In this document: in pieces, positions 1-9,833 of the stretch
Position numbering within the stretch: position 1 is the stretch's first letter
Layout: each line of letters starts with the position of its first letter
Source: Oscarella lobularis
Taxonomy: Eukaryota; Porifera; Homoscleromorpha; Homosclerophorida; Oscarellidae
Assembly (NCBI RefSeq): GCF_947507565.1
Contig: NC_089188.1
Location: 62,001 to 126,000 of the forward strand
Direction of reading: 5' to 3'
DNA length: 64,000 nucleotides
Position numbers and translations under genes: made by a program
Notes under the pieces: model-generated
What the model was told of the DNA's origin: nothing
The model's database searches: none
The model's input: the letters and a program-made list of their open reading frames with translations, nothing else

Positions 1-21
1 TAGCCAACGGGTCTCTCCTGT
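1..21 (+). repeat. Family D satellite, right-hand fragment
   Basis: The window opens inside a family D monomer: TAGCCAACGGGTCTCTCCTG matches the start of the 48-50 bp D unit that forms long arrays at 6404-12537. It then switches directly into family A. The array presumably continues to the left of the window. Confidence 0.85.
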
Positions 22-486
22 GAGGACAAATTGACCCAGGAAAAATTGTCCGAGGACAAATTGTCCCCAGGACAAATTGTCCCAGGACAAATTGTCCAAG
101 GACAAATTGTCCCCAGGATAAATTGTCCCCAAGACAAATTTTCCCAGGACAAATTGTCCTAGGACAAATTCTCCCAGGACAAATAGTCCCAGGACAAATT
201 GTCCCTGGACAAATTGTCCCAGGACCAATTGTCCCCAGGACAAATAGTCCCAGGACAAATTGTCCCTGGACAAATTGTCCCTGGACAAATTGTCCCAGGA
301 CCAATTGTCCCCAGGACAAATTGTGCCAGGACAATTTGTCCTGGGGACAAATTGTGCAAGGACAATTTGTGCCAGGACAATTTGTCCCAGGACAAATTCT
401 CCCCAGGAGAAATTCTCCCAGGACAAATTGTCCCTGGACAAATTGTCCCAGGACAATATGTCCTGGGGACAATTGTCCCCAGGACA
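22..486. repeat. Family A array A1, 15-16 bp near-palindromic unit
   Basis: About 30 copies of a 15-16 bp unit with the core GGACAAATTGTCC, which is a perfect 13 bp odd palindrome (arms GGACAA and TTGTCC around one A). Linkers vary between CCA, CCCCA and CCTG. Some units are in the opposite orientation; 326-344 forms a 19 bp perfect odd palindrome with arms CCAGGACAA and TTGTCCTGG. All frames are open over long stretches on both strands because the unit is near 15 bp, so the PGQIV, SQDKL and PRTNC peptide repeats are artefacts. The array runs directly into module B. Confidence 0.95.
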
Positions 487-1085
487 ACTCTACCCACATC
501 ACATACCTTTGCCCCCTCGAGAGTCATCCTTCCTTCTGATTGCCTTCCCTTTCTTTCCTCCCCTTCCCACACGCGTCCCTTGCTTATATCCTTCTTCTTT
601 ACATATATAAAGAAACAAATTAGAGACCCCTCAATAACTAAAACTCTACCTACATCACATACCTTTGCTCCATCCATAGCCATCGTTCCTTCTGATTGTT
701 TTTCCTTCCTTTCCCTCCCCTCTCACTCGCGTCCCTTGCTTATATCCATCTTTCTTACGCTCTTACACATCTAAAGAAACGAATTAGAGACCCCGCAATA
801 ACTAAAACTCTACCTACATCACATACCATCGATCCCTTGATATTCCTTCTCTTCCTTGCCTGCCTGTTTCTCTTCTCCCTCAGGCCCCATCTCCTTGTCA
901 TTGTTCCTCCCATCCCTATGCCCCTAAGAAAACTAATTAGAAATATGTAACACAATTAGGAACCATTATATACCTATCAGTATTGACTCTGCCCTAACAT
1001 TGCCCCTATACACATTAACAAAGCCACACAACTCATAAACAATTGCACGGCACTTTTCTGACATCTTCCAGAAAGCCCCTGTTTA
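487..1085. repeat. Module B copy 1, with internal 156-164 bp repeats
   Basis: A pyrimidine-rich module of about 600 bp. Its internal repeat starts with ACTCTACC(T/C)ACATCACATACC-like sequence at 487, 643 and 807, giving periods of 156 and 164 bp. Each head is preceded by a segment resembling AATTAGAGACCCC followed by CAATAACTAAA. The last 190 bp (about 896-1085) is not internally repeated. The whole module recurs at 56193-56635 with the same left junction to A and right junction to C. In the final 190 bp I count three substitutions between the copies. Minus-strand peptides such as VCDVGRVLVI come from the repeat and I do not regard them as coding. It could be a remnant of a transposable element, but I see no terminal repeats or protein domain. 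Confidence 0.8.
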
Positions 1086-1197
1086 CAAAAAGGGAGAAGG
1101 CAAAAGGCAAAGGGAGAAGGCAAAAGGCAAAGGGAAAAGGCAAAAGGCAAAGGGAGAAGGCAAAAGGCAAAGGGAAAAGGCAAAAGGCAAAGAAGAA
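1086..1197. repeat. Family C array, 20 bp purine-rich unit, short copy
   Basis: About 5.5 copies of AAAGGGAGAAGGCAAAAGGC, with GGGA and GAAA variants. The plus strand is purine apart from about two C per unit. The last unit is degenerate where it meets island 1. The related array at 56636-57052 is nearly four times longer. Plus-strand frames read as Lys/Gly/Arg/Gln repeats and minus-strand frames as Phe/Leu/Pro repeats; neither looks like a gene. Confidence 0.95.
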
Positions 1198-1775
1198 GGC
1201 ACCGGTGCCATTCGATTCGTCGTGGTCTGACAAATAAAACCTGGTACCACGTTTACCAATTTTCGCCAATTTTTGACATAAAATTAAGCGAAACCAACAA
1301 TACGCCTACGCGCGTACACCGTAAACGACACAACCTTAACCGTGCCGCCACTCCGCGACGGCGCGTCGTACGACGATAAGCGGCACTTCGATCGAGAGGG
1401 CATATGGTGCAGTTTACAAATTGCCGCCACTCGACGGCATCCGAGTCGCCGTTTGCCGTAGAGCACGTGCGAAAGAAAGGGAACACGCCCCCTTTTACGG
1501 ACACATTAATTCGGCAAAAACGACGCCAAAAGCGACGCTTCGCGTCGCAAAACGTTCTAAACCGTCTCGAATCCTTCGTTTCGAAGCCATTCGAAGCTCG
1601 CGCCACAACTTGGCGACGCGACGCGTTCGTACGCGCGCTCCGCGGGCGACGAACGCTCTAAAACTGCTTCGTAACTATCTACTACTTACATTTTGACGTC
1701 GCTCGGACCTTCGCATCGTAGAAAACGAGCCAGAAACAGTGTTTCTTCGAAAGGGGACGCGCGCGCTAACATAAG

Positions 1776-1781
1776 CACGTG
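1776..1781. promoter_or_regulatory. E-box CACGTG
   Basis: A CACGTG palindrome in the context AGCACGTGACCT, 76 bp upstream of the ATG at 1857 and 26 bp upstream of a CRE palindrome. The motif is bound by bHLH-ZIP factors of the USF/MYC/MITF type. A second CACGTG lies at 1464-1469. The site is short and expected by chance in CpG-rich DNA; the grouping with the CRE is what makes it worth noting. Confidence 0.35.
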
Positions 1782-1801
1782 ACCTCTCGGGTTTAACAAT
1801 G

Positions 1802-1809
1802 TGACGTCA
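1802..1809. promoter_or_regulatory. CRE palindrome TGACGTCA
   Basis: A full consensus cAMP-response/ATF element, TGACGTCA, followed by TAAATAAACT, 48 bp upstream of the Kozak-context ATG at 1857. A partial site TGACGTC lies at 1694-1700. Full CREs close to start sites are a common feature of animal promoters, so this supports island 1 being a gene 5' end. Binding is inferred. Confidence 0.4.
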
Positions 1810-1856
1810 TAAATAAACTATTACAAATCGGGGTTTCAAACTGCTACGCCTATAGA

Positions 1857-1907
1857 ATGGCACGGCAACACGTACAGAGCGGTTTCGCGAAGATTGGACG
1901 AGTGTAA
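1857..1907 (+). CDS. Unrecognised 16-codon ORF, possible truncated first exon
   Basis: The ATG at 1857 has A at -3 and G at +4, a strong Kozak context, and follows a CRE and an E-box. The frame reads MARQHVQSGFAKIGRV and meets a stop at 1905-1907, exactly where family A begins. A GTAATT that could act as a weak splice donor overlaps the stop (GAGTGTAATTTG), so the peptide could instead be a first coding exon whose intron starts in the satellite. I do not recognise the peptide. Alternatives are a chance ORF, or a gene fragment cut off when the A array arrived. The context argues for it; its length cannot. Confidence 0.2.
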   Translation: MARQHVQSGFAKIGRV

Positions 1908-2397
1908 TTTGTCCCCAGGACAAACTGTCGATGGACAAATTGTCCCAGGAAAAATTGTCCCCAGGACAAATTGTCCCAGGACAAATTGTCCCAGGACAAA
2001 TTGACCCAGGAAAAATTGTCCCAGGACAAATTGTCCACAGGACAAATTGACCCAGGACAAATTGTCCCAGGACAAATTGTGCCAGGACAAATTGTCCCAG
2101 GATAAATTGTGCCAGCACAATTTGACACAAGAAAAATTGTCCCAAGGAAAAATTGTCCCAAGACAAATTGTCCCCAGGACAAATTGTCCCCAGGACAAAT
2201 TGTCCCAGGACAAATTGTCCCCAGCACAAATTGTTCCAAGGAGAAATTGTCCCAGGACAAATTGTCCTAGGACAAAATTTCCCCAGGACAAATTGTCCCC
2301 AAAACAAATTGTCATAGAACAAATTATCCCAGGACCAATTGTCCCCAGGACAAATTGTCCCCAGGAAAAATTGTCGCAGAACAAATTCTCAAAAAAT
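1906..2397. repeat. Family A array A2
   Basis: About 32 copies of the GGACAAATTGTCC unit, somewhat more degenerate than A1, with GAAAAATTG, GCACAAATTG and GAACAAATTG variants. It begins directly at the end of island 1. It ends in AATTCTCAAAAAATTACAG, where the A-type AAATT merges with the ATTACAG of family D. Confidence 0.95.
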
Positions 2398-2512
2398 TAC
2401 AGAGAAATTACAGGGGGTTAGCCAACGTGTCTCTCCTGTAATAAATTACAGAGAAATTACAGGGGGTTAGCCAACTGGTCTCTCCTGTAATAAATTACAT
2501 GGAAATTACAGG
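2398..2512. repeat. Family D short array (about 2.3 units)
   Basis: Two complete units and a partial one, with GTTAGCCAAC, GGTCTCTCCTGTAATAAATT and ACAGAGAAATTACAGGGG segments. It ends at ATTACAGGGGGTGTATATAA, where the G-run of D leads into the GGTGTATAT core of E. The units carry GAGAAA where the main D arrays usually have GCGAAA. Confidence 0.9.
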
Positions 2513-5500
2513 GGGTGTATATAATCTGGCAGGCGGTGTACGTACTCCGCCAGCAGGCGGTGTATATATTCCGGCAGGCGGTGTCAATATTCCGGCAGGC
2601 GGTGTAAATATTCCGGCTGGCGGTGTATACATTCTGGCAGGCGGTGTAAGTACTCAGCCAGCAGGCGGTGTATATATTCCGGCAGGCGGCGAACGTACTC
2701 CACAAGCAGGCGGTGTATGTATTCCGGCAGGCGGTGTATATATTCTGGCAGGCGGTGTATATATTCCGGCAGGCGGGGTAAATATTCCGGCAGGCGGCGT
2801 AGATATTTCGGCAGGCGGCGTATATATTCCGGGAGGCGGTGTACGTACACCGCCGGCAGGCGGTGTATATATTCTGGCAGGCGGGGTACGTACTCCGCCG
2901 GCAGGCGGTGTATATATTCCGGCAGGCGGTGTATATATTCAGGCAGGCGGTGTATATATTCTGGCAGGCGGTGTAAGTACTCAGCGAGCAGGCGGTGTAT
3001 ATTTTCCGGCAAGCGGTGTACGTACTCCGCCAGCAGGGGGTGTATATATTCCGGCAGGCGGTGTATATATTCCGGCAAGCGGTGTACGTACTCCGCCAGC
3101 GGGCGGTGTAGATATTCTGGCAGGCGGTGTAGATATTCTGGCAGGCGGTGTACGTACTCCGCCTGCAGGCGGTGTATATATTTTGGCAGGCGGTGTAAGT
3201 ACTCCGCCTGCAGGCGGTGTATATATTCTGGCAGGCGGTGTACGTACTCCGCCGGCAGGCGGTGTATATATTCTCGCAGGCGGCGTACGTACTCCGCCAG
3301 CAGGCGGTGTATATATTCCGGCAAGCGGTGTACCTACTCCGCCACCAGTCGGTGTATATATTCCGGCAGGCGGTGTATATATTCCGGAAAGCGGTGTACG
3401 TACTCCGCCAGCAGGCGGAGTAGATATTTTAGCAGGCAGTGTACGTACTCCACCGGCATTCGATGTACGTACTCCGCCGGCAGGCGGTGTATATAATCTG
3501 GCAGGCGGTGTATATTTTCTGGCAGGCTGTGTACGTACTCTGCCGGCAGGCGGCGTAGATATTCCGGCAGGCGGCGTATATATTCCGGCAAGCGGTGTAC
3601 GTACTCCGCCAGAGGGCGGTGTAGATATTCTGGCAGGCGGTGTATTCCTGCAGGCGGTGTATATATTCCGGCAGGCGGTGTACGTACTCCGCCAGCATGC
3701 GGTGTATATATTCCTGCAGGCGGTGTATATATTCTGGCAGGCGGTGTAAGTACTCCGCCAGCAGGCGGTGTATGTATTCCGGCAGGCGGTGTATATATTC
3801 CGGCAGGCGGTGTATGTACTCCGCCAGAGGCGGTGTATATATTCCGGCAGGCGGTGTATTCCGGCAGGCGGTGTAGATATTCTGGCAGGCGGTGTAAGTA
3901 CTCCGCCAGCAGCCGGTGTATATTTTCCGGCAGGCGGTTTATTCCGGCAGGCGGTGTAGATATTCTGGCAGGCGGTGTATATATTCTGGCAGGCGGGGTA
4001 CGTACTCCGCCAGCAGGCGGTGTATATATTCCGGCAAGCGGTGTATATATTCCGGCAGGCGGTGTATATATTCCGGCAGGCGGTGTACGTACTCCGCCGG
4101 CAGGCGGTGTAGATATTCTGGCAGGCGGTGTACGTACTCCGCCGGCAGGCGGTGTATATATTCTGGCAGGCGGGGTACGTACTCCGTCGGAAGGCGGTGT
4201 ATATATTCCGGCAGGCGGTGTATATATTCAGGCAGGCGGTGTATATATTCTGGCAGGCGGTGTAAGTACTCAGCCAGCAGGTGGTGTATATTTTCCGGCA
4301 AGCGGTGTACGTACTACGCCAGCAGGCGGTGTATATATTCTGGGAGGCGGTGTACGTACTCCTCCAGCAGGCGGTGCATATATTCCGTTAAGTGGTGCAC
4401 GTACTCCGCCAGCAGGCGGTGTAGATATTCTGGCAGGCGGTGTAGATATTTTGGCAGGCGGGGTATATATTCTGGCAGGCAGTGTACCTACTCCGCCAGC
4501 AGGCGGTGTATATATTCCGGCAGGCTGTGTATATATTCCGGAAAGCGGTGTAAGTACTCCGCAAGCAGGCTGTGTATATATTCCGGAAGGCGGTGTAGAT
4601 ATTCCGGCAGGCGGTGAACGTACTCCACCAGCAGGCGGTGTATATATTCCTGCAAGCGGTGTAGATATTTTGGCAGGCGGTGTATATATTCTGGCAGGCG
4701 GTGTACGTACTCCGCCGGCAGGCGGTGTATATATTCCGGAAAACGGTGTATATATTCCGAAAGGCAGTGTACGTACTCCGCCGGAAGGCGGTGTATATAT
4801 ACCCGCAGGCGTGTACGTACTCCGCCGGCAGGCTGTGTATATACTCCGGAGAGCGGTGTATATATTCCGGAAGGCAGCGTACGTACTTTGCCGACAGGCG
4901 TTGTATATATTCCGGCAAGCGGTGTACGTACTCCGCCGGCAGGCTTTGTATATATTCCGGGAAGCGGTGTACGTACTCCGCCGGCAGGCTTTGTATATAT
5001 TACGGCAAGCGGTGTACGTACTTCGCCGGCAGGCGGTGTATATATTACGGCAAGCGGTGTACATACTCCGGAGGCAGGCGGTGTATATATTACGGCAAGC
5101 GGTGCACATACTCCGCGGGCAGGCGGTGTATATATTCCGGCAGGCGTGTACGTACTCCGCAGGAGGCGGTGTATATATTCCGGCAAGCGTTGTATATATT
5201 CCGGAAGGCAGTGTACGTACTTTGCCGACAGGCGTTGTATATATTCCGGCAGGCGTGTACGTACTCCGCCGGCAGGCGGTGTATATATTCCTGCAAGCGT
5301 GTACGTACTCTGCCAGCCGGCGGTGTATATATTACGGCAAGCGGTGTACGTACTCCGCCTGCAGGCGGTGTATATATTCCGGCAGGCGGTGTATATATTC
5401 CTGCAGGCGTGTACGTACTCTGCCAGCAGGCGGTGTATATATTACGGCAAGCGGTGTACGTACTCCGCCGGCAGGCGGTGTATATATTCCGGCAGGCGGT

Positions 5501-6087
5501 TTATATATATTCCGGCAAGCGGTGTACGTACTCCGCCGGCAGGCGGTGTATATATTCCGGCAGGCGGTGTATATACTCCGGCAGGCGGTGTACGTACTCC
5601 GCCGGCTGGCGGTGTATATATTCCGGAAAGCGGTGTATATATTCCGGAAGGCAGTGTACGTACTCCACCGGCAGGCTTTTTATATATTCCGGCAAGCGGT
5701 GTATATATTACGGCAAGCGGTGTATATATTACGGCAAGCGGTGTACATACTCCGGAGGCAGGCGGTGTATATATTACGGCAAGCGGTGTATATATTCCGG
5801 AAGGCAGTGTGCGTACTCCGCCGGAAGGCGGTGTATATATACAGTCAGGCGTGTACGTACTCCGCCGGCAAGCGGTGTATATATTCCGGAAGGCGATGTA
5901 TATATTCCGGCAAGCGGTGTACGTACTCCGCCAGCAGGCGGTGTACATATTCCGGCAGGCGGTCTATATATTCCGGCAGGCGGTATATATATTCCGGCAG
6001 GCGGTGTACGTACTCCGCCGGCAAGCGGTGTATACATTCCGGCAGGCGGTGTATATATTCCGGCAAGCGGTGTATATATTCCGGCAA
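2513..6087. repeat. Family E array E1, alternating 21 bp and 24 bp units
   Basis: About 160 units of two types: a 21 bp type with GGCGGTGTATATATTCC and a 24 bp type with GGCGGTGTACGTACTCCGCC. Type choice appears irregular. A shorter 22 bp type (CAGGCGTGTACGTACTCCGC) becomes common after about 4800 and changes frame. Because 21 and 24 are multiples of three, long frames stay open, including one of 416 codons from 2499 and one of 769 codons from 3833, with GGVYIPA/GGVRTPPA peptides. Several frames on both strands are open at the same place and frames switch where the 22 bp unit occurs, so these look like period artefacts. The right end joins family F through CCGGCAAGAAACTACAACGG, the same join as at 63484. 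Confidence 0.95.
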
Positions 6088-6137
6088 GAAACTACAACGG
6101 CTACAACTACAAGAACTACCACAACGGCTACAAAGGA
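6088..6137. repeat. Family F short tract (CTACAACGG-type)
   Basis: About five degenerate 9 bp units (GGCTACAAC, AAGAACTAC, CACAACGGC) between E1 and the first family G block. The tract ends GGCTACAAAGGACCTGAAG, so AAGGA is shared between F and G. The long version at 63484-63890 begins with the same sequence. Confidence 0.85.
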
Positions 6138-6403
6138 CCTGAAGATAAAGTTGATGGCCTAAACTTTGATTCTAAGGGCCTGAAGATAAAGTTGAGGGCC
6201 TAAAGTTTTATTCTAAGGGCCTGAAGATAAAGTTGAGGGCCTAGACTTTGATTCTAAGGGCCTGAAGATAAAGTTGATGGCCTAAACTTTGATTCTAAGG
6301 GCCTGAAGATAAAGTTGAGGGCCTAAACTCTGATTCTAAGGCCCTGAAGATAAACTTGATGGCCTAGAAATTGATTCTAAGGCCCTGAAGATAAAGTTGA
6401 GGG
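6138..6403 (+). repeat. Family G satellite block G1, 41 bp monomer
   Basis: About 6.5 monomers of a 41 bp unit that starts CCTGAAGATAAAG and ends TTTGATTCTAAGGR; the first two starts are 6138 and 6179. The block ends GTTGAGGGCCCAACGGG, where GCC of G merges with CCAACGGG of D. The same join recurs at 8660 and about 11657. Confidence 0.97.
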
Positions 6404-7574
6404 CCCAACGGGTCTCTCCTGTAATAAATTAGAGCGAAACTACCGGGGCTAGCCAAAGGGTCTCTCCTGTAATAAATTATAGCGAAATTAAAGGGGCTAG
6501 CCAAAGGGTCTGTCCTGTAATAAACTACAGCGAAATTACAGGGTGTTAGCAAACGGGTCTCTCCTGTAATAAATTGCAGCGAGATTACAGGGGGTTAGCA
6601 AACGGGTCTCTCCTGTAATAAATTACAGCGAAATTACAGGGGCTAGCCAAAGGGTCTCTCCTGTAATAAATTACAGCAAAATTACAGGGGGTTAGCAAAA
6701 AAGTCTCTCCTGTAATAAATTACAGCGAAATTACAGGGGGTTAGCAAACAAGTCTCTCCTGTAATAAATTACAGCAAAATTACAGGGGGATAGCCAACGG
6801 GTCTTTCCTGTAATAAATTACAGCGAAATTACAGGGGCTAGCAAAAGGGTCTCTCCTGTAATAAATTACAGCGAACTTACAGGGGCTAGCCAACTGGTCT
6901 CTCCTGCAATAAATTACAGCGAAGTTACAGGGGGCTAGCCAACGGGTCTCTCCTGTAACAAATTACAGCGAATTTACAGGGGCTAGCCAACGGGTCTCTT
7001 CTGTAATAAATTACAGCGAAATTACAGGGGGTTAGCCAACGGGTCTCTTCTGTAATAAATTACAGCGAATTTACAGGGGCTAGCCAACGGGTCTCTTCTG
7101 TAATAAATTACAGCGAAATTACTTGGGGTTAGCAAACGGGTATCTCCTGTAATAAATTACAGCGAATTTACAGGGGGCTAGCCAACGGGTGTCTCCTGTA
7201 ATAAACTACAGCGAAATTACAGGGGGTTAGCCAACGGGTCTCTCCTGTAGTAAATTACAGCGAAATTACAGAGGCTAGCTAACGGGTATCTCCTGTAATA
7301 AATTTCAGCGAATTTATAGGGGCTAGCCAATGGGTCTCTCCTGGAATAAATTACAGCCAACTTACAAGGGGCTAGCCAACGGGTCTCTCCTGTAAAAAGT
7401 TACAGCCAAATTACAGGGGGCTAGCCAACGGGTCTCTCCTGGAATAAATTACAGCGAAATTACAAAGGCTAGAAAACGGGTCTATCCTAATAATAAATTA
7501 CAGCGAAATTACACGGGGTTAGCCAACGGGTCTCTCCTGTAATAAATTACAGCGAACTTACACGGGCTAGCTAA
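6404..7574 (+). repeat. Family D array D3, 48-50 bp unit, about 24 copies
   Basis: Tandem 48-50 bp units with TAGCCAACGGGTCTCTCC, then TGTAATAAATTACAGCGAAA, then TTACAGGGG. Each unit holds nested inverted repeats: CCTGTAAT pairs with ATTACAGG 13 nt later, and CTGTAAT pairs with the inner ATTACAG across AA. GCTAGC occurs at many unit boundaries. The array ends CTAGCTAAGGCCCTGAAG, where CTAAGG is shared with the following G monomer. Open frames inside are short and not gene-like. Confidence 0.97.
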
Positions 7575-8662
7575 GGCCCTGAAGATAAAGTTGAGAGCCT
7601 AAACTTTCATTCTAAGGACCTGAAGATAAAGTTGAGGGCCTAAACTTTGATTCTAAGAAGCTAAAGATAAAGTTGAGGGCCTAAACTCTAATTCTAAGAC
7701 CCTGAAGATAAAGTTGGAGGCCCAAACATTGATTCTAAGGACCTGAGGATAAAGTTGAGGGCTTAACTTTGATTCTAAGAGCCTGAAGGTAAAGGTGAAC
7801 GCCTAAAATTTGATTCTAAGGGCCTGAAGATAAAGTTGAGGTCCTAAACTTTGATTCTAAGGACTTGAAGATAAAATTGAACGCCTAAACTCCGATTCTA
7901 AGGACCTGAAGATAAAATTGAGGGCCTAAATTTTGATTCTGAGGACCTGAAGATAAAGTTGAGGGCCTAAACTCTGATTCTAAGGCCCTGAAGATAAACT
8001 TGAGGGCCTAGACTTTGATTCTAATGCCCTGAAGATAAAGTTGAACGCCTAAACTTTGATTCTAAGGGCCTGAAGATAAAGTTGAGGGCCTAAACTTTGA
8101 TACTAAGAGCCTGAAGATAAAGTTGAACGCCTAAACTTTGATTCTAAGGACCTGAAGATAAAGTTGAGGGCCTAAACTTTGATACAAAGAGCCTGAAGAT
8201 AAAGTTGAGGGCCTAAACTTTGATTCTAAGGCCCTGAAGATAAAGTTGAGGGCCTAAACTCCGATTCTAAGGACTTGAAGATAAAGTTGAGAGACTAAAC
8301 TTTGATTCTAAGGACCTGAAGATAAAGTTGAGGAACTAAACTTTGATTCTAGGGACCTGAAGATGAAGTTGACGCTCTAAATTTTCATTCTAAGAACCTG
8401 AAGATAAAGTTGAGAGCCTGAACTCTGATTCTAAGGCCCTGAAGATAAAGTTGAGGGCCTAGACTTTGATTCTAAGGCCCTGAAGATAAAGTTGAAGGCC
8501 TAAAATTTGATTCTAAGGCCTTGAAGAGAAATTTGAAGGCCAAAACTTTGATTCTAAGGGTCTGAAGTTAAAGTTCAAGGCCAAAACTCTGATTCTAAGG
8601 CCCTGAAGATAAACTTGATGGCCTAGAAATAGATTCTAAGGCCCTGAAGATAAAGTTGAGGG
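7575..8662 (+). repeat. Family G satellite block G2
   Basis: About 26 monomers of the 41 bp unit. First and last CCTGAAG starts (7578 and 8643) are 1,065 bp apart, one base short of 26 x 41; the missing base is visible as GGGCTTAACTTT near 7771. Monomers here are more diverged than in the main array, with GAACGCCT and GAGGTCCT variants. Confidence 0.97.
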
Positions 8663-9833
8663 CCCAACGGGTCTCTCCTGTAATAAATTAGAGCGAAACT
8701 ACCGGGGCTAGCCAAAGGGTCTCTCCTGTAATAAATTATAGCGAAATTAAAGGGGCTAGCCAAAGGGTCTGTCCTGTAATAAACTACAGCGAAATTACAG
8801 GGTGTTAGCAAACGGGTCTCTCCTGTAATAAATTGCAGCGAGATTACAGGGGGTTAGCAAACGGGTCTCTCCTGTAATAAATTACAGCGAAATTACAGGG
8901 GCTAGCCAAAGGGTCTCTCCTGTAATAAATTACAGCAAAATTACAGGGGGTTAGCAAAAAAGTCTCTCCTGTAATAAATTACAGCGAAATTACAGGGGGT
9001 TAGCAAACAAGTCTCTCCTGTAATAAATTACAGCAAAATTACAGGGGGATAGCCAACGGGTCTTTCCTGTAATAAATTACAGCGAAATTACAGGGGCTAG
9101 CAAAAGGGTCTCTCCTGTAATAAATTACAGCGAACTTACAGGGGCTAGCCAACTGGTCTCTCCTGCAATAAATTACAGCGAAGTTACAGGGGGCTAGCCA
9201 ACGGGTCTCTCCTGTAACAAATTACAGCGAATTTACAGGGGCTAGCCAACGGGTCTCTTCTGTAATAAATTACAGCGAAATTACAGGGGGTTAGCCAACG
9301 GGTCTCTTCTGTAATAAATTACAGCGAATTTACAGGGGCTAGCCAACGGGTCTCTTCTGTAATAAATTACAGCGAAATTACTTGGGGTTAGCAAACGGGT
9401 ATCTCCTGTAATAAATTACAGCGAATTTACAGGGGGCTAGCCAACGGGTGTCTCCTGTAATAAACTACAGCGAAATTACAGGGGGTTAGCCAACGGGTCT
9501 CTCCTGTAGTAAATTACAGCGAAATTACAGAGGCTAGCTAACGGGTATCTCCTGTAATAAATTTCAGCGAATTTATAGGGGCTAGCCAATGGGTCTCTCC
9601 TGGAATAAATTACAGCCAACTTACAAGGGGCTAGCCAACGGGTCTCTCCTGTAAAAAGTTACAGCCAAATTACAGGGGGCTAGCCAACGGGTCTCTCCTG
9701 GAATAAATTACAGCGAAATTACAAAGGCTAGAAAACGGGTCTATCCTAATAATAAATTACAGCGAAATTACACGGGGTTAGCCAACGGGTCTCTCCTGTA
9801 ATAAATTACAGCGAACTTACACGGGCTAGCTAA
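8663..9833 (+). repeat. Family D array D4, near-identical copy of D3
   Basis: The same unit order and the same private variants as 6404-7574, shifted by exactly 2,259 bp: for example the ACTTGGGGTTAGC unit, the AAAAAGTTACAGCC unit and the TCTATCCTAATAATAAA unit. I saw no difference between D3 and D4 in the parts I compared by eye. It forms the second half of the 2,259 bp duplication. Confidence 0.97.

Larger units (their letters stand above)
1198..1905. other. Unique island 1: CpG-rich single-copy segment, promoter-like
   Basis: About 710 bp without tandem repetition and visibly rich in CpG, unlike families A, B, D, G and H. It opens with GGCACCGGTGCC (1198-1209), a perfect 12 bp palindrome exactly at the junction with family C. 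It contains CACGTG twice (1464-1469, 1776-1781), TGACGTC (1694-1700) and TGACGTCA (1802-1809). Several frames of 60-117 codons are open, for example the minus strand at 1253-1606 and the plus strand at 1404-1661, but they overlap one another, are Arg-rich as expected for CpG-rich DNA, and I recognise none. The most economical reading is a promoter and 5' leader for a plus-strand gene whose remainder is missing or displaced by the satellite that follows. Confidence 0.6.

Noticed and set aside
487..1085. Module B as a transposable element or LTR
   Set aside because: No terminal inverted or direct repeats, target-site duplication, primer-binding site or protein domain could be seen; only internal tandem repeats and a second copy in the same context.
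1253..1606. 117-codon minus-strand ORF in island 1
   Set aside because: Arg/Cys-rich composition expected from CpG-rich DNA, overlapped by plus-strand ORFs of similar length, no recognisable domain. Kept only as part of the island description.
2499..6203. Long open frames in family E (416, 769, 507 and 424 codons) with GGVYIPA/GGVRTPPA or RRCIYSG repeats
   Set aside because: Units of 21 and 24 bp are multiples of three, so frames stay open in several registers on both strands at once. No signal peptide, non-repeat domain or unique codons, and frames switch wherever a 22 bp unit occurs.
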